Source: Archivesica marissinica
Lineage: Eukaryota; Mollusca; Bivalvia; Venerida; Vesicomyidae
Assembly (NCBI GenBank): GCA_014843695.1
Contig: CM026387.1
Span: 77,874,106 to 77,938,105 of the forward strand
Direction of reading: 5' to 3'
DNA: 64,000 nucleotides
Part shown: positions 55,601 through 57,642 of the stretch, in pieces
Layout: the number at the start of each line of letters is the position of its first letter
How positions within the stretch are numbered: the stretch's first letter is position 1
Notes under the pieces: model-generated
What the model was told of the DNA's origin: nothing
Seen by the model: the letters and a program-made list of their open reading frames with translations, nothing else
The model's database searches: none
Position numbers and translations under genes: made by a program

Positions 55601-55992
55601 CATACTACGTACTCCAAATAAAACACTCATCACCAGGGTTGTCGCATAAGGTCTGAAGTAAAAGGGCATACTACGTACTCCAATATGTAGCTAATCTAAT
55701 GAATACCATTTCCAGTTTGAAAATATTGACATAGAACATACAAGGAAAAGAATTCTCAATGTAGACATTGTTTTATTGTGATGTAAACATAAATGTATAA
55801 AACCACTTACAAAATAATTTCAGGATTGGCGAATGGTTATACAATTATGTAGATACCATGGACACCCCAACTGTTGATATGAAGATCTTGGCCGACTTCC
55901 CCAAAGAGATTGTGTATAAGCACAGCGTTCAGACTTGGGTTAGTTCCTATGCCATGTTGAACGAGAAACAGACAGGAAATTATAGTAGATAG
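1426..55992 (+). CDS. RNF213-like: RNF213-like E3 ubiquitin ligase, 3' half (26 exons, 5' partial)
   Basis: The 26 exons, each listed separately, join in one frame to about 1,232 residues ending at a TAG. Seen: a C3HC4 RING finger at residues 5-44, an RZ-type zinc finger at 507-539 (C507, H511, C527, C530, plus C518), and a charged helical C-terminal region. Known: RNF213 proteins are giant cytosolic ligases with a dynein-like AAA+ core followed by an E3 module. They ubiquitylate proteins and bacterial lipopolysaccharide and act in innate defence and lipid-droplet biology; in the human protein the RZ finger is central to catalysis. From memory, the distance from RING to C-terminus (about 1,210 residues) and from RING to RZ (about 500) matches human RNF213. 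The AAA+ part must lie upstream of the window. Inference: a functional gene, since no exon has a stop or frameshift. An extra small exon in a long intron cannot be excluded. No convincing AATAAA was found just after the stop. Confidence 0.9.
1949..2043 (-). mobile_element. tRNA-derived SINE, family 1 head (5' part)
   Basis: On the minus strand it reads GGCTGTCCGATTAGCGCAGT (A-box-like) and GGTTCGATCC (B box), ending in GGGAAGTATGTGAGATGG. The same head is at 39184 and a shorter one at 8095. It lies in intron 1. It is a SINE copy rather than a tRNA gene, because related copies continue into a non-tRNA body. Confidence 0.8.
2046..2811. other. Intron 1 remainder
   Basis: Unique AT-rich intron sequence. 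No coding potential or repeat structure seen beyond the SINE head before it. Confidence 0.6.
2812..3057 (+). CDS. RNF213-like: RNF213-like exon 2: E3 shell
   Basis: Residues 61-143, starting [13 protein letters not shown]. Acceptor TTTTTACCAG, donor AAG|GTGACT. The incoming phase completes a Lys codon with exon 1 and the exon leaves in phase 2. Helical, no metal motif. It corresponds to the segment right after the RING in RNF213 proteins. Confidence 0.88.
3058..3717. other. Intron 2
   Basis: 660 bp of AT-rich sequence between exons 2 and 3. Nothing else recognised. Confidence 0.7.
3718..3844 (+). CDS. RNF213-like: RNF213-like exon 3: E3 shell
   Basis: Residues 143-185. The exon's first T completes a Ser codon, then [16 protein letters not shown]. 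Acceptor TTTACAG, donor GAG|GTAATC, phase 0. Predicted amphipathic helices; the open frame continues past the donor into non-conserved sequence. Confidence 0.87.
4050..4222. repeat. About 31-bp tandem repeat
   Basis: Six or so copies of CTGCACTGACAGAGTAAACT followed by CTAATTGT or CTAGTTTT. Intron 3. Confidence 0.92.
4668..5035. repeat. About 47-bp tandem repeat
   Basis: About eight copies containing CTCCATATATAGTTCAAAC and a variable TCCGTATGTAAGACAC or TCCATATATCAGACAC half. Intron 3, directly before the 50-bp array. Confidence 0.92.
5085..6215. repeat. 50-bp minisatellite
   Basis: About 22 copies of a unit containing CAAGCTAACACTTGTGGATA and CAACCCTTCATCCTACCG. The centre is nearly uniform; both ends are diverged (GAGGCTATAGT variants), the usual picture of an array that expands from the middle. 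Intron 3. Confidence 0.95.
6216..7605. other. Intron 3 distal part with short 60-bp triplication
   Basis: At about 6950-7105 a unit of about 60 bp (GTATCGTTCACAATACCTAC, then CCGTAGCTTCACGATCA) occurs nearly three times. A 69-codon open frame on the minus strand at 6297-6506 is unrecognised and has no splice or family support. Otherwise nothing seen. Confidence 0.6.
7606..7883 (+). CDS. RNF213-like: RNF213-like exon 4: E3 shell
   Basis: Residues 186-278, starting [17 protein letters not shown], rich in Ala/Glu helices. Acceptor TGTGAACAG, donor AAG|GTATGG, phase 2. It is the longest exon in the window (278 nt) and follows a 3.8-kb intron loaded with minisatellites. Confidence 0.88.
8095..8222 (+). 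mobile_element. SINE family 1, internally deleted copy
   Basis: Head GACTGTCCGATTGGCGCAGT, then a short body with CATCCGCGCC and GATTAATATAAGGTGTTA. It lacks most of the middle seen at 39184-39426. Intron 4. Confidence 0.7.
8236..8528 (-). mobile_element. SINE family 3 (tRNA head plus tail module B)
   Basis: The left end carries TTTATTTATCGTCGCTACCG and TTGCCCATATGAGCGACG (tail module B in reverse). The right end on the minus strand reads like a tRNA head with B box GGGCTCGATCACC. A second copy is at 19610-19995. Intron 4. Confidence 0.7.
8634..8751 (+). CDS. RNF213-like: RNF213-like exon 5: E3 shell
   Basis: Residues 278-317, [17 protein letters not shown] and on, ending NRNQ. Acceptor CATTTTAG, donor CAA|GTAAGT (strong), phase 0. 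The 17-bp satellite-like array starts about 70 bp downstream of this donor. Confidence 0.88.
8815..12520. repeat. 3.7-kb array of a 17-bp unit
   Basis: About 217 copies of GTATGTGTATGTGTACA with T/G variants at the CAG (TAG, GAG). The + strand is almost free of C and mostly alternates purine and pyrimidine. The array has higher-order structure: blocks repeat at 238 bp and at 1,320 bp. All long open frames here (up to 840 codons on the minus strand) follow from the unit lacking stops in any frame. Intron 5. Confidence 0.98.
12521..13125. other. Intron 5 unique stretch
   Basis: AT-rich sequence between the 17-bp array and SINE pieces. No gene or repeat recognised. Confidence 0.6.
13126..13435 (+). 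mobile_element. SINE family 1 body, tandemly duplicated (142-bp period)
   Basis: Two head-to-tail copies of the SINE body starting GGTGGTCGCCAGATCG at 13134 and 13276. Each has TTCAACCGCATCAATGACAG and tail A (AAGTTGTTAAAACTTGCTT). The tRNA head is missing. The second copy runs on to CGCAATCG, the normal tail end. Confidence 0.8.
14030..14790. repeat. Degenerate repeats of about 160-185 bp, one part inverted
   Basis: TGGAAAACGCGGAA occurs at about 14056 and 14214, and a variant at 14398; each is followed by ATCAAATTAAAGG-type sequence. Around 14600-14700 related sequence appears in the opposite orientation (TATAAAGTGTTCCG, TTTTCCGCATTT). It looks like an old foldback or non-autonomous DNA element. 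No open frame. Confidence 0.6.
15200..17850 (+). mobile_element. 5'-truncated, broken non-LTR retrotransposon (CR1/Jockey-like LINE)
   Basis: From left to right: the end of an AP-endonuclease domain (15213-15605, with SLIDHIYTN and SISDHYPVF), a linker (15640-15876), and a reverse transcriptase start (15965-16456, with [13 protein letters not shown] and [16 protein letters not shown]). Then a stretch with [13 protein letters not shown] at about 16508-16550, and the catalytic YADDT and C-terminal part in 16709-17587. The frame is broken at a T-run near 15870, a T-run near 16370, around 16620 and by a TAA after the VPQG motif, so the copy is dead. The 3' untranslated region ends near GAATAAAGAAATC at about 17830-17845. 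It sits inside intron 5 in the gene's orientation. The clade call is from motif style only. Confidence 0.88.
15213..17587 (+). pseudogene. LINE ORF2 remnant (endonuclease end, reverse transcriptase)
   Basis: Several open pieces in different frames cover the endonuclease C-terminus and most of the reverse transcriptase. The piece at 16709-17587 (292 codons) is the longest and includes YADDT plus the post-RT region with LLGLHI and [11 protein letters not shown]. At least three frame breaks and one in-frame stop separate the pieces. The 5' half of the endonuclease is missing, as is normal for an incompletely reverse-transcribed LINE copy. Confidence 0.85.
17851..18421. other. Intron 5 end
   Basis: No repeat or coding signal recognised apart from the acceptor tract for exon 6. 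Confidence 0.55.
18422..18538 (+). CDS. RNF213-like: RNF213-like exon 6: E3 shell
   Basis: Residues 318-356, [19 protein letters not shown] and on. Acceptor CCTTTCAG, donor CAG|GTATTA. It is 117 nt, phase 0 on both sides. It follows a 9.7-kb intron, so a missed small exon between exons 5 and 6 is possible though not required by phase. Confidence 0.85.
18539..19130. other. Intron 6
   Basis: 592 bp, AT-rich. Short open frames show no family resemblance. Confidence 0.65.
19131..19241 (+). CDS. RNF213-like: RNF213-like exon 7: E3 shell
   Basis: Residues 357-393, [20 protein letters not shown] and on. Acceptor TATATTTTAG, donor GAG|GTTAGT. It is 111 nt, phase 0 on both sides. Confidence 0.86.
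19610..19995 (-). mobile_element. SINE family 3 copy, split by a 105-119-bp insertion
   Basis: Begins with CGTTTATTTATCGTCGTTAT and TTGCCCATATGAGCGACGCC (tail B in reverse), as at 8236. A 14-bp sequence AGACCAATGTGTTA at 19840-19853 recurs at 19959-19972, so an AT-rich insert of about 105 bp separates the two halves of the head. Intron 7. Confidence 0.7.
20059..20112 (+). CDS. RNF213-like: RNF213-like exon 8 (54 nt)
   Basis: Residues 394-411, [18 protein letters not shown]. Acceptor TTATTTCAG, donor AAG|GTAATT, phase 0. Short, so supported mainly by clean splice sites and uninterrupted frame with both neighbours. Confidence 0.78.
20113..20925. other. Intron 8
   Basis: 813 bp of unique AT-rich sequence. 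Nothing recognised. Confidence 0.65.
20926..21117 (+). CDS. RNF213-like: RNF213-like exon 9: E3 shell
   Basis: Residues 412-475, [17 protein letters not shown] and on. Acceptor TTCCTTTAG. The donor is taken as GTA|GTATGT at 21118, phase 0; the alternative GTAGTA three bases upstream would drop one Val codon. Confidence 0.86.
21362..21452 (+). CDS. RNF213-like: RNF213-like exon 10: leads into RZ finger
   Basis: Residues 476-506, [19 protein letters not shown] to NYVFY plus one base. Acceptor TCATTTCAG, donor ACC|GTAAGT, phase 1. The last 11 nt of this exon and its donor are the seed of a 27-copy tandem array filling intron 10, so the true donor competes with many identical copies. Confidence 0.87.
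21440..22926. repeat. 55-bp array built from the exon 10 donor region
   Basis: About 27 copies. Each reads, in order, TTTTGTTCCTTCAG (or CTACAG, or the dead CTTCAA), TATCCTGTATTCTACC, then GTAAGTAATTATTTGTATAT. The first unit is the real end of exon 10 (TGTATTCTACC|GTAAGT). Each unit therefore looks like a tiny exon of 16 nt with its own acceptor and donor. Variants include GTAAGTAATCATG, GTATGTAATT and one unit with a shortened exon piece. It fills most of intron 10. Confidence 0.97.
23053..23142 (-). mobile_element. SINE family 4 tail fragment
   Basis: Shares AAGACCAGCCATTTTCGGCT and TTATGAGACA-type sequence with the left end of the SINE at 56325-56568. Short and diverged. It ends about 45 bp before the acceptor of micro-exon 11. 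Confidence 0.5.
23188..23222 (+). CDS. RNF213-like: RNF213-like exon 11: 35-nt micro-exon of the RZ finger
   Basis: Residues 506-517. Two bases complete an Arg codon, then [12 protein letters not shown]507 and H511 are the first pair of RZ-finger zinc ligands; the His corresponds, from memory, to a residue required for human RNF213 ligase activity (His4509). Acceptor TATTTCAG, donor GAT|GTAAGT. Very short, but the motif and both phases leave little doubt. Confidence 0.88.
23310..25048. repeat. 18-bp minisatellite
   Basis: About 96 copies of ATGAACCATGATATTGTT with AATAAT and AATGGT variants. The unit is a multiple of three without stops, giving 400-codon open frames on both strands; these are not genes. 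It begins about 90 bp after the donor of micro-exon 11. Confidence 0.98.
25095..26600. repeat. 13-bp minisatellite
   Basis: About 115 copies of ACCATAGCATTGT with variants (AACATGG, ATCATAG, ACCATATAATT). It follows the 18-bp array with about 45 bp between them and ends about 130 bp before exon 12. Confidence 0.97.
26735..26832 (+). CDS. RNF213-like: RNF213-like exon 12: RZ finger second half
   Basis: Residues 518-550, [19 protein letters not shown] and on. C527 and C530 complete the zinc site. C518, the first codon of the exon, aligns with the cysteine proposed (from memory, Cys4516) as the catalytic thiol of human RNF213. Acceptor CTACCTTAG, donor AAG|GTCAGT, phase 2. Confidence 0.92.
26833..27973. 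other. Intron 12
   Basis: 1.1 kb with a short patch of GACAATGG/GACC repeats near 27134-27200. Open frames are unsupported. Nothing else seen. Confidence 0.6.
27974..28127 (+). CDS. RNF213-like: RNF213-like exon 13
   Basis: Residues 550-601, [19 protein letters not shown] and on to GRNQQ. Acceptor TTCTGCAG, donor CAG|GTATTT, phase 0. It follows directly on the RZ finger, as in RNF213 family members. A SINE piece starts just downstream. Confidence 0.88.
28138..28400 (-). mobile_element. SINE family 2, two partial copies
   Basis: Begins with a variant of tail B (ACGTTGCTACTGGTTGCCCA). Then ACAGTTTACCTAACAACAT and GGCTCCAGTTGTTAACCAG occur twice (about 28191 and 28301). The same body is at 52648-52880 and 57403-57642. 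Intron 13. Confidence 0.7.
28605..28779 (+). CDS. RNF213-like: RNF213-like exon 14: C-terminal domain
   Basis: Residues 602-660, [18 protein letters not shown] and on to NHQE plus one base. Acceptor CATTTCAG, donor AAG|GTTGGT, phase 1. Acidic, helical; the VEEFVWAHI stretch resembles the family's post-RZ helices. Confidence 0.88.
28780..29360. other. Intron 14 proximal part
   Basis: Unique sequence before the 27-bp array. Nothing recognised. Confidence 0.6.
29365..33615. repeat. 4.25-kb array of a 27-bp unit
   Basis: About 157 copies of a unit containing ACATGTAAAGGACTGTATTA followed by TACATTA or TACAGTA. It is very uniform in 30.8-33.1 kb and more diverged at both edges. The reverse-strand frame of 610 codons and others come from the stop-free 27-bp period. 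Intron 14. Confidence 0.98.
33616..34080. other. Intron 14 distal part
   Basis: Unique AT-rich sequence leading to the acceptor of exon 15. Nothing recognised. Confidence 0.6.
34081..34181 (+). CDS. RNF213-like: RNF213-like exon 15: C-terminal domain
   Basis: Residues 660-693; GT completes a Gly codon, then [16 protein letters not shown] and on to QEVFQ. Acceptor GATATGTAG, donor CAG|GTAGGT, phase 0. It contains the RxxWE-type stretch RCQWETNF typical of this part of the family (from memory). Confidence 0.86.
34322..35292. repeat. 42-bp minisatellite
   Basis: About 23 copies of a unit containing GATATGTGTGTGCTGGTGTA and CTTCTCTCTATCTGTACATC. The rare variant AGTGATGGTGTACC recurs 294 bp apart (7 units), showing block duplication. 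Six-frame open reading through it is a by-product. Intron 15. Confidence 0.97.
35293..36769. other. Intron 15 distal part
   Basis: 1.5 kb of unique sequence. The 63-codon open frame on the minus strand at 35888-36079 has no recognisable family. Confidence 0.55.
36770..36827 (+). CDS. RNF213-like: RNF213-like exon 16 (58 nt)
   Basis: Residues 694-713, [19 protein letters not shown] plus one base. Acceptor ATTTACAG, donor CTCG|GTAAAT, phase 1. Short, but both phases fit the neighbours. A 25-bp array begins about 65 bp past its donor. Confidence 0.82.
36890..38120. repeat. 25-bp minisatellite
   Basis: About 49 copies of a unit containing TTGCTACATTATATATGCAT followed by GCCCG, with TTCAT variants. 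Intron 16. Confidence 0.97.
38345..38865. repeat. About 64-bp tandem repeat
   Basis: Eight copies containing ACACAGAGATGAACCAATAT and CTGTACATTCATTAACCTT. Intron 16, second array in the same intron. Confidence 0.95.
39184..39426 (+). mobile_element. SINE family 1, near full-length copy
   Basis: Head GGCTGTCCGATTAGCCAAGT, a B-box-like GGTTAGATCC, body GGTGGTCGCCAGATCGGACA and TTTTCTCCGGCTAATCCGG, then tail A (TATAAGTTGTTAGAACTTGC, CGCAATCGTTG). About 243 bp, + strand, intron 16. This is the best template for the family in the window. Confidence 0.85.
39835..40475. repeat. About 35-bp AT-rich composite repeat
   Basis: About 15 interleaved copies of AATCCATTTCAAACAAGTAT and ACAAAATGAAAAT/ACAAAATTAAAACG. 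The longer block GAATCAACTGRCACATGTAG recurs at the edges. Third array of intron 16, ending about 160 bp before exon 17. Confidence 0.92.
40636..40826 (+). CDS. RNF213-like: RNF213-like exon 17: C-terminal domain
   Basis: Residues 713-776; GA completes a Gly codon, then [14 protein letters not shown] and on, including [17 protein letters not shown]. Acceptor TATTTAAG (an unusual AAG), donor GAG|GTATGT, phase 0. The track from the ORF finder missed it because it has no ATG-led open frame. Confidence 0.88.
40827..42303. other. Intron 17, with a possible old DNA-transposon relic
   Basis: About 41107-41815 begins with AGGCTGGGAAATTTCCC and ends with CCAGGGAATTGGCCAACCTT, which are roughly inverted copies of each other. 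The left end holds four GGGAAATA-type motifs. This could be a MITE with decayed terminal repeats. No open frame of note elsewhere. Confidence 0.4.
42304..42433 (+). CDS. RNF213-like: RNF213-like exon 18: C-terminal domain
   Basis: Residues 777-820, [20 protein letters not shown] and on: basic, strongly helical. Acceptor GTATATAG, donor GAG|GTAGGT, phase 1. Confidence 0.88.
42855..44215. repeat. 27-bp minisatellite with 376-bp higher-order repeat
   Basis: Units contain GTATTGGGTATAAGATTACT then CCTCAAT. The 5' part (42.86-43.35 kb) is badly diverged. The 3' part (43.35-44.2 kb) is uniform, and a block from about 43400 is repeated at +376 bp. It ends about 15-20 bp before the acceptor of exon 19. 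Intron 18. Confidence 0.95.
44233..44319 (+). CDS. RNF213-like: RNF213-like exon 19: C-terminal domain
   Basis: Residues 820-849; AA completes a Glu codon, then [18 protein letters not shown] and on to ALTLY plus one base. Acceptor AATTTGCAG, donor ACT|GTAAGT, phase 1. A 27-bp minisatellite runs up to within about 20 bp of its acceptor. Confidence 0.86.
44578..44750 (+). mobile_element. SINE family 1, diverged copy
   Basis: Recognisable landmarks: CTGTCTGATTATGGCAGCTG in place of the head, CCCAGGTTCGATGA (B box), GTTTCTCCAG and AATAACTTGTTCTGCAATCG (tail A). Intron 19. Confidence 0.65.
44958..45262. repeat. 155-bp direct duplication
   Basis: GCTTATTGTGTCGTTGT, GGTTCGGTGTAGTA and GGTACCGGGGCGGGTCGGGC occur in the same order in two adjacent copies starting about 44958 and 45113, with only a few differences. 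Noticeably GC-richer than the surroundings. Intron 19. Confidence 0.92.
45360..45450. repeat. 54-bp direct duplication
   Basis: AGCCAATGGGTGAATTT occurs twice, each time after a CAGRTTGGGYAG stretch. Intron 19. Confidence 0.8.
45890..46060. repeat. About 20-bp CA-rich tandem repeat
   Basis: About eight copies of TGTCACACAAACAACACCCA with variants. Ends in (CA)n. Intron 19. Confidence 0.9.
46244..46433 (+). CDS. RNF213-like: RNF213-like exon 20: C-terminal domain
   Basis: Residues 849-912, [18 protein letters not shown] and on, including [20 protein letters not shown]. Acceptor TGTTTCAG, donor ATAG|GTGTGT, phase 2. Confidence 0.88.
46481..46810 (-). pseudogene. Tc1/mariner transposase C-terminal relic
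   Basis: On the minus strand the frame ending at a TGA (46664-46666) reads [20 protein letters not shown] then RY, a typical Tc1-family C-terminus. It is preceded by a degraded helical stretch. CAGTCAGTCGCAAAGTAAGT at about 46482 looks like the element's terminal inverted repeat. The catalytic core is absent or beyond recognition. Intron 20. Confidence 0.65.
47245..47325 (-). mobile_element. tRNA-like sequence, probably SINE head or tRNA pseudogene
   Basis: Minus strand: GTCAGCTCAGTCGGTAG (A box) and CCCGGGTTTGAGCCCCGGG (T arm with B box). The would-be acceptor stem halves do not pair and the anticodon loop lacks U33, so a working tRNA is unlikely. Intron 20. Confidence 0.5.
47675..50030. 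repeat. 2.35-kb array of a 40-bp unit
   Basis: About 58 copies containing AGTTACTCTAGATGTATATA and GTAGAATATGGTGCATCAGT. Toward the right end a 9-unit block (360 bp, marked by AGATGTGTAT and GGTACATTAG variants) occurs about three times. Intron 20, ending about 240 bp before exon 21. Confidence 0.98.
50269..50497 (+). CDS. RNF213-like: RNF213-like exon 21: C-terminal domain
   Basis: Residues 912-988, including [28 protein letters not shown] and [16 protein letters not shown]. This stretch is one of the best conserved parts of the RNF213 C-terminus as I recall it. Acceptor TTAACAG, donor taken as ATG|GTAACC at 50498, phase 0. Confidence 0.89.
50498..51482. other. Intron 21
   Basis: Mostly unique. 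About 51190-51325 resembles the body and head of the tail-A SINE at 56986 (GACCTCATGCCTGATG, GTGATTCGAACTC), minus strand and diverged. Confidence 0.5.
51483..51557 (+). CDS. RNF213-like: RNF213-like exon 22 (75 nt)
   Basis: Residues 989-1013, [20 protein letters not shown] and on to KIPQ. Acceptor GTTTTCAG, donor CAG|GTAATG, phase 0 on both sides. Confidence 0.85.
51725..51945. repeat. 70-bp triplication
   Basis: Three copies containing CTGCTGCTGTTTTCAATGCA and TCTTGGAAGATGTTAAGATG. Intron 22. Confidence 0.92.
51950..52050 (+). mobile_element. SINE family 1 tail fragment
   Basis: CATTCGTGCCAACAGTTCTG, GATTAATATCAAAATTTG and CACAATCGTTGTAGC match the 3' part of the 39184 copy. It ends about 40 bp before exon 23. 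Confidence 0.6.
52091..52282 (+). CDS. RNF213-like: RNF213-like exon 23: C-terminal domain
   Basis: Residues 1014-1077, [19 protein letters not shown] and on, with [20 protein letters not shown]. Acceptor ATGTTTCAG, donor AAG|GTAAAT. It is 192 nt, phase 0. Confidence 0.89.
52648..52880 (+). mobile_element. SINE family 2, tRNA-headed copy
   Basis: Begins CCGCCTCCGTGGTTACGGTC, then GGGGTTGGAGCCCCG (B box), TCATTTATATGAAACAGTTG, ACCCAAGTACTGGTTAACC and GGTTAGGTAAACTGCCCG. The opposite-strand copy at 57403-57642 matches throughout. Intron 23. Confidence 0.8.
53318..53416 (+). CDS. RNF213-like: RNF213-like exon 24 (99 nt)
   Basis: Residues 1078-1110, [20 protein letters not shown] and on. Acceptor CATTTTAG, donor GAG|GTTTGT, phase 0. 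It lacks an ATG-led frame and is found by splice sites and frame continuity. Confidence 0.85.
53501..53890. mobile_element. MITE with CTGTGAAACC-type terminal inverted repeats
   Basis: The left end CTGTGAAACCCTCTAAAC and right end GAGGGGTTTCACTG are inverted copies. A TA precedes the left end. Internal GGTTTAGAGGGG and GGTTTGGAGGG motifs repeat the terminal sequence. The terminal style resembles pogo/Tigger-type elements. No transposase. Intron 24. Confidence 0.6.
54115..54314 (+). CDS. RNF213-like: RNF213-like exon 25: C-terminal domain
   Basis: Residues 1111-1177, [19 protein letters not shown] and on to DFTETTNH plus two bases. Acceptor CATTTCAG, donor CACAA|GTAAGC, phase 2. The last 14 nt and the donor are repeated downstream in a short tandem array. 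Confidence 0.89.
54300..54515. repeat. About 40-bp repeat derived from the exon 25 donor
   Basis: The real boundary ACAACCAATCACAA|GTAAGC is repeated at 54406-54426 (same donor) and 54442-54462 (GTGAGC), with a decayed third copy at about 54478. The first two are preceded by TTTCACCAG and TTTCACTAG, so each 15-nt piece has an AG before and a donor after it. Confidence 0.9.
55005..55215 (-). mobile_element. SINE (tail A), head-truncated
   Basis: TTAGTTTATACAAATTTAG, CCTCATTCCTGATGGAATCC and GGCATGTGGAATTTAAA match the element at 56986-57219 on the same strand. The tRNA head is replaced by diverged sequence. Intron 25. Confidence 0.7.
55360..55685. repeat. About 64-bp tandem repeat
   Basis: Five copies containing AAATAAAACACTCATCACCA and GCATACTACGTACTCC. 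Intron 25, last array before the final exon. Confidence 0.95.
55824..55992 (+). CDS. RNF213-like: RNF213-like exon 26: C-terminus and stop
   Basis: Residues 1177-1232, [20 protein letters not shown] and on to GNYSR, then TAG at 55990-55992. Acceptor AATTTCAG. Four conserved Trp/Tyr-rich helices close the protein. A 64-bp repeat ends about 140 bp before the acceptor. Confidence 0.88.
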
Positions 55993-56324
55993 TGATGTTG
56001 ACTGATATGGACCCAGCTACGATACAGTTGCAGATTGGATGCAATAATATAATTGTTAGGCTTCGTATGGAAGCGATTGATGTGTTGTGTGATATACTAT
56101 GACTTCTTTTATTGACTGTATTTATTGATGTGGACCAAATCTATGTTATGTAGAGAGAAATTGTACTGCACAACTGTAATTATTGCCAGGCTCCGAGAGT
56201 CGTCGATTACAGCATGGACGTATTTACCTCTGAAGGTAATTCATCATTCATTCAAGCAGTATAAAATTGACTTTTGTAGGTATTATTTCGTGTTATTTCC
56301 AAGAATCTAGTTGCTTTCGAAATA

Positions 56325-56568
56325 TCAAGTAAAAGTAAAGTGTTTATAGGGCCAGCCATTTCTAACTTATGAGACACCTCTCTTTATGAGCATATGTACA
56401 TGTACTTCCCGAATGCTATGATTGTATGCCAGATTGGTAGACAATCGGTGACCATTATTTAACTAGCTGGCGGCTCACCAACCGGCCACATCAGAACGAA
56501 CGCCTGACGGGATTCGAACCTTCGACCTCCCACTTCCAAGGCAGACGCCTTAACCACTAGCTTTTACT
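56325..56568 (-). mobile_element. SINE family 4 (tRNA-headed)
   Basis: On the minus strand the head reads GCTAGTGGTTAAGGCGTCTG then AAGGTTCGAATCCCGTCAGG (B box). The distal part ends in GGCCAGCCATTT-type sequence (seen reversed), also found at 23053. It lies about 330 bp past the stop codon. Confidence 0.75.
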
Positions 56569-56985
56569 TGTTGTGCAACATCATACTATGTTGTTTCCTA
56601 TTCTTTGTTATGACGATATGTCATATGTAATGTGATAGTTAAACATAAAATAATATAACACGTATTATTTCACCCCCGTGCCTTGTTCATTTCAAAGTGT
56701 TAATGTTATATTGTAAATAGTTAAAACAGTCCAAATGTCATTATATATTGTTGTGTGTTCTGCCACATACATGTCAATCATTTCTGGAGCCCATACAAAT
56801 AACCTGTCATTTGACATGCTGATTTAAAATCTTTACATATATATTGGACAAAGATGCAAACGTCTGAGCAGCTCTGGGATGTGAAATGTAGTGAATATGT
56901 AGCTTGGATATATTGGAATAGGGATGCATAATAATGTATGTAGTCTGTGGTTTGACTGTGGAGGCATACAATCTGTGCTCATTTT

Positions 56986-57219
56986 AGTTTATACAAATTT
57001 ATTTTAGCTCGATTGCGAAACAAGTTCTTATAACTTATACTAATCACTCTCGAGACCTCATTCCTGATGGAATCCATCGCCACGAGGGAGAGAGAAGAGG
57101 CATGTGGAATTTAAATGCCTTGCCTAAGGACACAATCGTAATGGCTCCAGTGGGGCTCGAACTCTCGGCCTGTCGCACGTGAAGCGAACGCGCTATCACT
57201 GAGCTATCACGACTTCCAC
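56986..57219 (-). mobile_element. SINE with tail A and intact target-site duplication
   Basis: Flanked by TGCTCATTTT at 56976-56985 and 57220-57229. The minus strand starts GTGATAGCTCAGTGATAGCG (A box), then GAGTTCGAGCCCC (B box). It ends in a tail resembling family 1 (TAAGAACTTGTTTCGCAATC). 234 bp, apparently full length. Confidence 0.85.
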
Positions 57220-57402
57220 TGCTCATTTTGTTTCTGATATCGGATTTGTCTTAAATTATCATTTTTATTGTTGTTGCATACTTGTACTTGTATCGACGTG
57301 TGTGACTATAATTGGGTGGTAGTATTGTGTTTAGATACGAAGGCGGTGTATGATTATTTAGATAATGTATGTTATTAATTTTGTTTTAATAAGCAATCCT
57401 AT

Positions 57403-57642
57403 ATTTTTATTTATTGTCGCTACCGGTTTACCATTTGAGCGATGGGCAGTTTACCTAACATTACCTTTCCTGGGCAGGCTCCAGCGGTTAACCAGTACTT
57501 GGTGCACCAACCTCCGTAGGAAACTGCCAACTTGTTCATATAAATGAGACATTATCGGAGCGGGGCTCGAACCCGTGACCATCAGAGATGATATGTTACA
57601 GTGGTACACAAGTCAATGATGTTAACCACTCGACCACGGAGG
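57403..57642 (-). mobile_element. SINE family 2, full-length copy
   Basis: The left end carries tail B in reverse (TTTATTTATTGTCGCTACCG), then GGGCAGTTTACCTAACATTA and GGTTAACCAGTACTTGG. The right end on the minus strand is GCCTCCGTGGTCGAGTGGTT with B box CGGGTTCGAGCCCCG. The interruption is absent from the duplicated flank at about 60022. Confidence 0.82.

Noticed and set aside
55993..56700. Polyadenylation site just after the stop
   Set aside because: Only weak AT-rich matches; no AATAAA found close by, so none is annotated.
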